Assembly: GCA_010645155.1 (NCBI GenBank)
Contig: CM021317.1
Coordinates: forward strand, 13,898,781-13,962,780
Source: Tigriopus japonicus
Taxonomy: Eukaryota > Arthropoda > Copepoda > Harpacticoida > Harpacticidae
Length of the DNA: 64,000 bases
Direction of reading: 5' to 3'
The notes beneath the pieces were generated by a model. It saw only the letters and a list, made by a program, of their open reading frames with translations. It searched no databases and had not been told where the DNA came from. The position numbers and the translations under genes were made by a program. Below are positions 63,698 through 64,000 of the stretch, piece after piece (position 1 is the stretch's first letter; every line of letters begins with the position of its first letter).

Positions 63698-64000
63698 TAT
63701 CATTTCATGGAAAAGGTCAAAAATAATATTTAACACTCTATTTTCAAGAAAATCTAGTAACATGAACTTGTATTTTTATGCGCTCCAGATCATGCCACGA
63801 ACATATTTGCCTCCAATATTGGCTTCAAGCTTTTATCGAACCAAGTATAACCTACAGTAAATAATAGTATAACTATCTCTCCTTGTCTTAACCATGTTAC
63901 CTAAATTTTACGCTGGAAATCGCCAAAGAAAACAGCGTTATGTTAGATAAGACAATAGAACAATTTTCATTGAATATATCTTGTTTTGGTTTGCTTACAT
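63698..64000. other. Window end, nothing recognised
   Basis: AT-rich sequence after the hAT target duplication. No exon for the channel's M1 is visible. Confidence 0.4.

Overview
This is eukaryotic nuclear DNA, most likely from an arthropod and plausibly a crustacean such as a copepod (organism assignment is inference). The support is GT-AG introns of about 58-76 bp mixed with introns of several kb, AT-rich non-coding DNA, many short inverted-repeat transposons, LINE tails and tRNA-derived SINEs, and two genes whose proteins match animal-only families. There are two assembly gaps (15042-15649 and 63325-63553). No bacterial operon, CRISPR array or rRNA was seen.

Three genes are supported. (1) On the + strand a 24-exon gene, 6776-50581, encodes a PLEKHG5/Syx-type RhoGEF of about 1,590 residues. 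It has a His/Asn-rich and acidic N-terminus, a basic segment, a Ras-binding-like ubiquitin-fold domain, a DH domain, a PH domain, a long Ser/Pro-rich tail and, if a 76-bp terminal intron is removed, a C-terminal Ser-Asn-Val PDZ ligand. Every junction keeps frame and the coding total divides exactly by three. A second ATG exon at 28889 could give a shorter form of about 1,389 residues. Other phase-compatible optional exons lie at 29919 and at 31713/32015. (2) Inside the 4.3-kb intron of that gene, antisense, is a two-exon BTB-zinc finger gene (44042-45208; 367 residues, one BTB domain, four C2H2 fingers). (3) On the - strand, tail-to-tail with the RhoGEF gene, ten exons (54284-61126) encode a DEG/ENaC sodium channel lacking only its N-terminus and first membrane segment, which must lie beyond the window or in an unseen exon. 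Its extracellular domain carries a Gly/Ser-rich linker followed by an RRKR-S furin-type site.

The rest is intron or intergenic DNA shaped by transposons. Two elements have clean 8-bp target duplications and TAG-type termini that fit hAT transposons of the Ac type (42914-43838 and 62257-63689). A CAGGGGTCGGCAACC-type family fits the Buster type (24325, 53364, 56348). A TAGAGC-terminus family (13535, 14575, 16067, 31363, 39380) includes a 464-bp near-perfect hairpin whose two arms each carry a CTCF-like motif. There are also a GGGTAATGGTGAC family (16801, 23553), a GACATG/CCGCGGGCGGC foldback family (23265, 58779), a 116-bp palindromic element (46249), 3' fragments of one LINE (12205, 37545, 52630, 55950, 61450) and a tRNA-derived SINE (58040, 63217).

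Region by region: 1-6775 is 5' flank with nothing recognised. 6776-26278 holds RhoGEF 5' exons spread over very long repeat-bearing introns. 28889-38117 holds alternative starts, the Ras-binding domain, the linker and the start of the DH domain. 40956-42669 is the rest of the DH domain up to the PH start. 42670-46965 is the intron with the hAT element and the nested BTB gene. 46966-50581 is the PH domain and tail. 51431-54283 is the repeat-filled convergent intergenic space. 54284-61126 is the channel gene. 61127-64000 is LINE, hAT and SINE sequence upstream of it.
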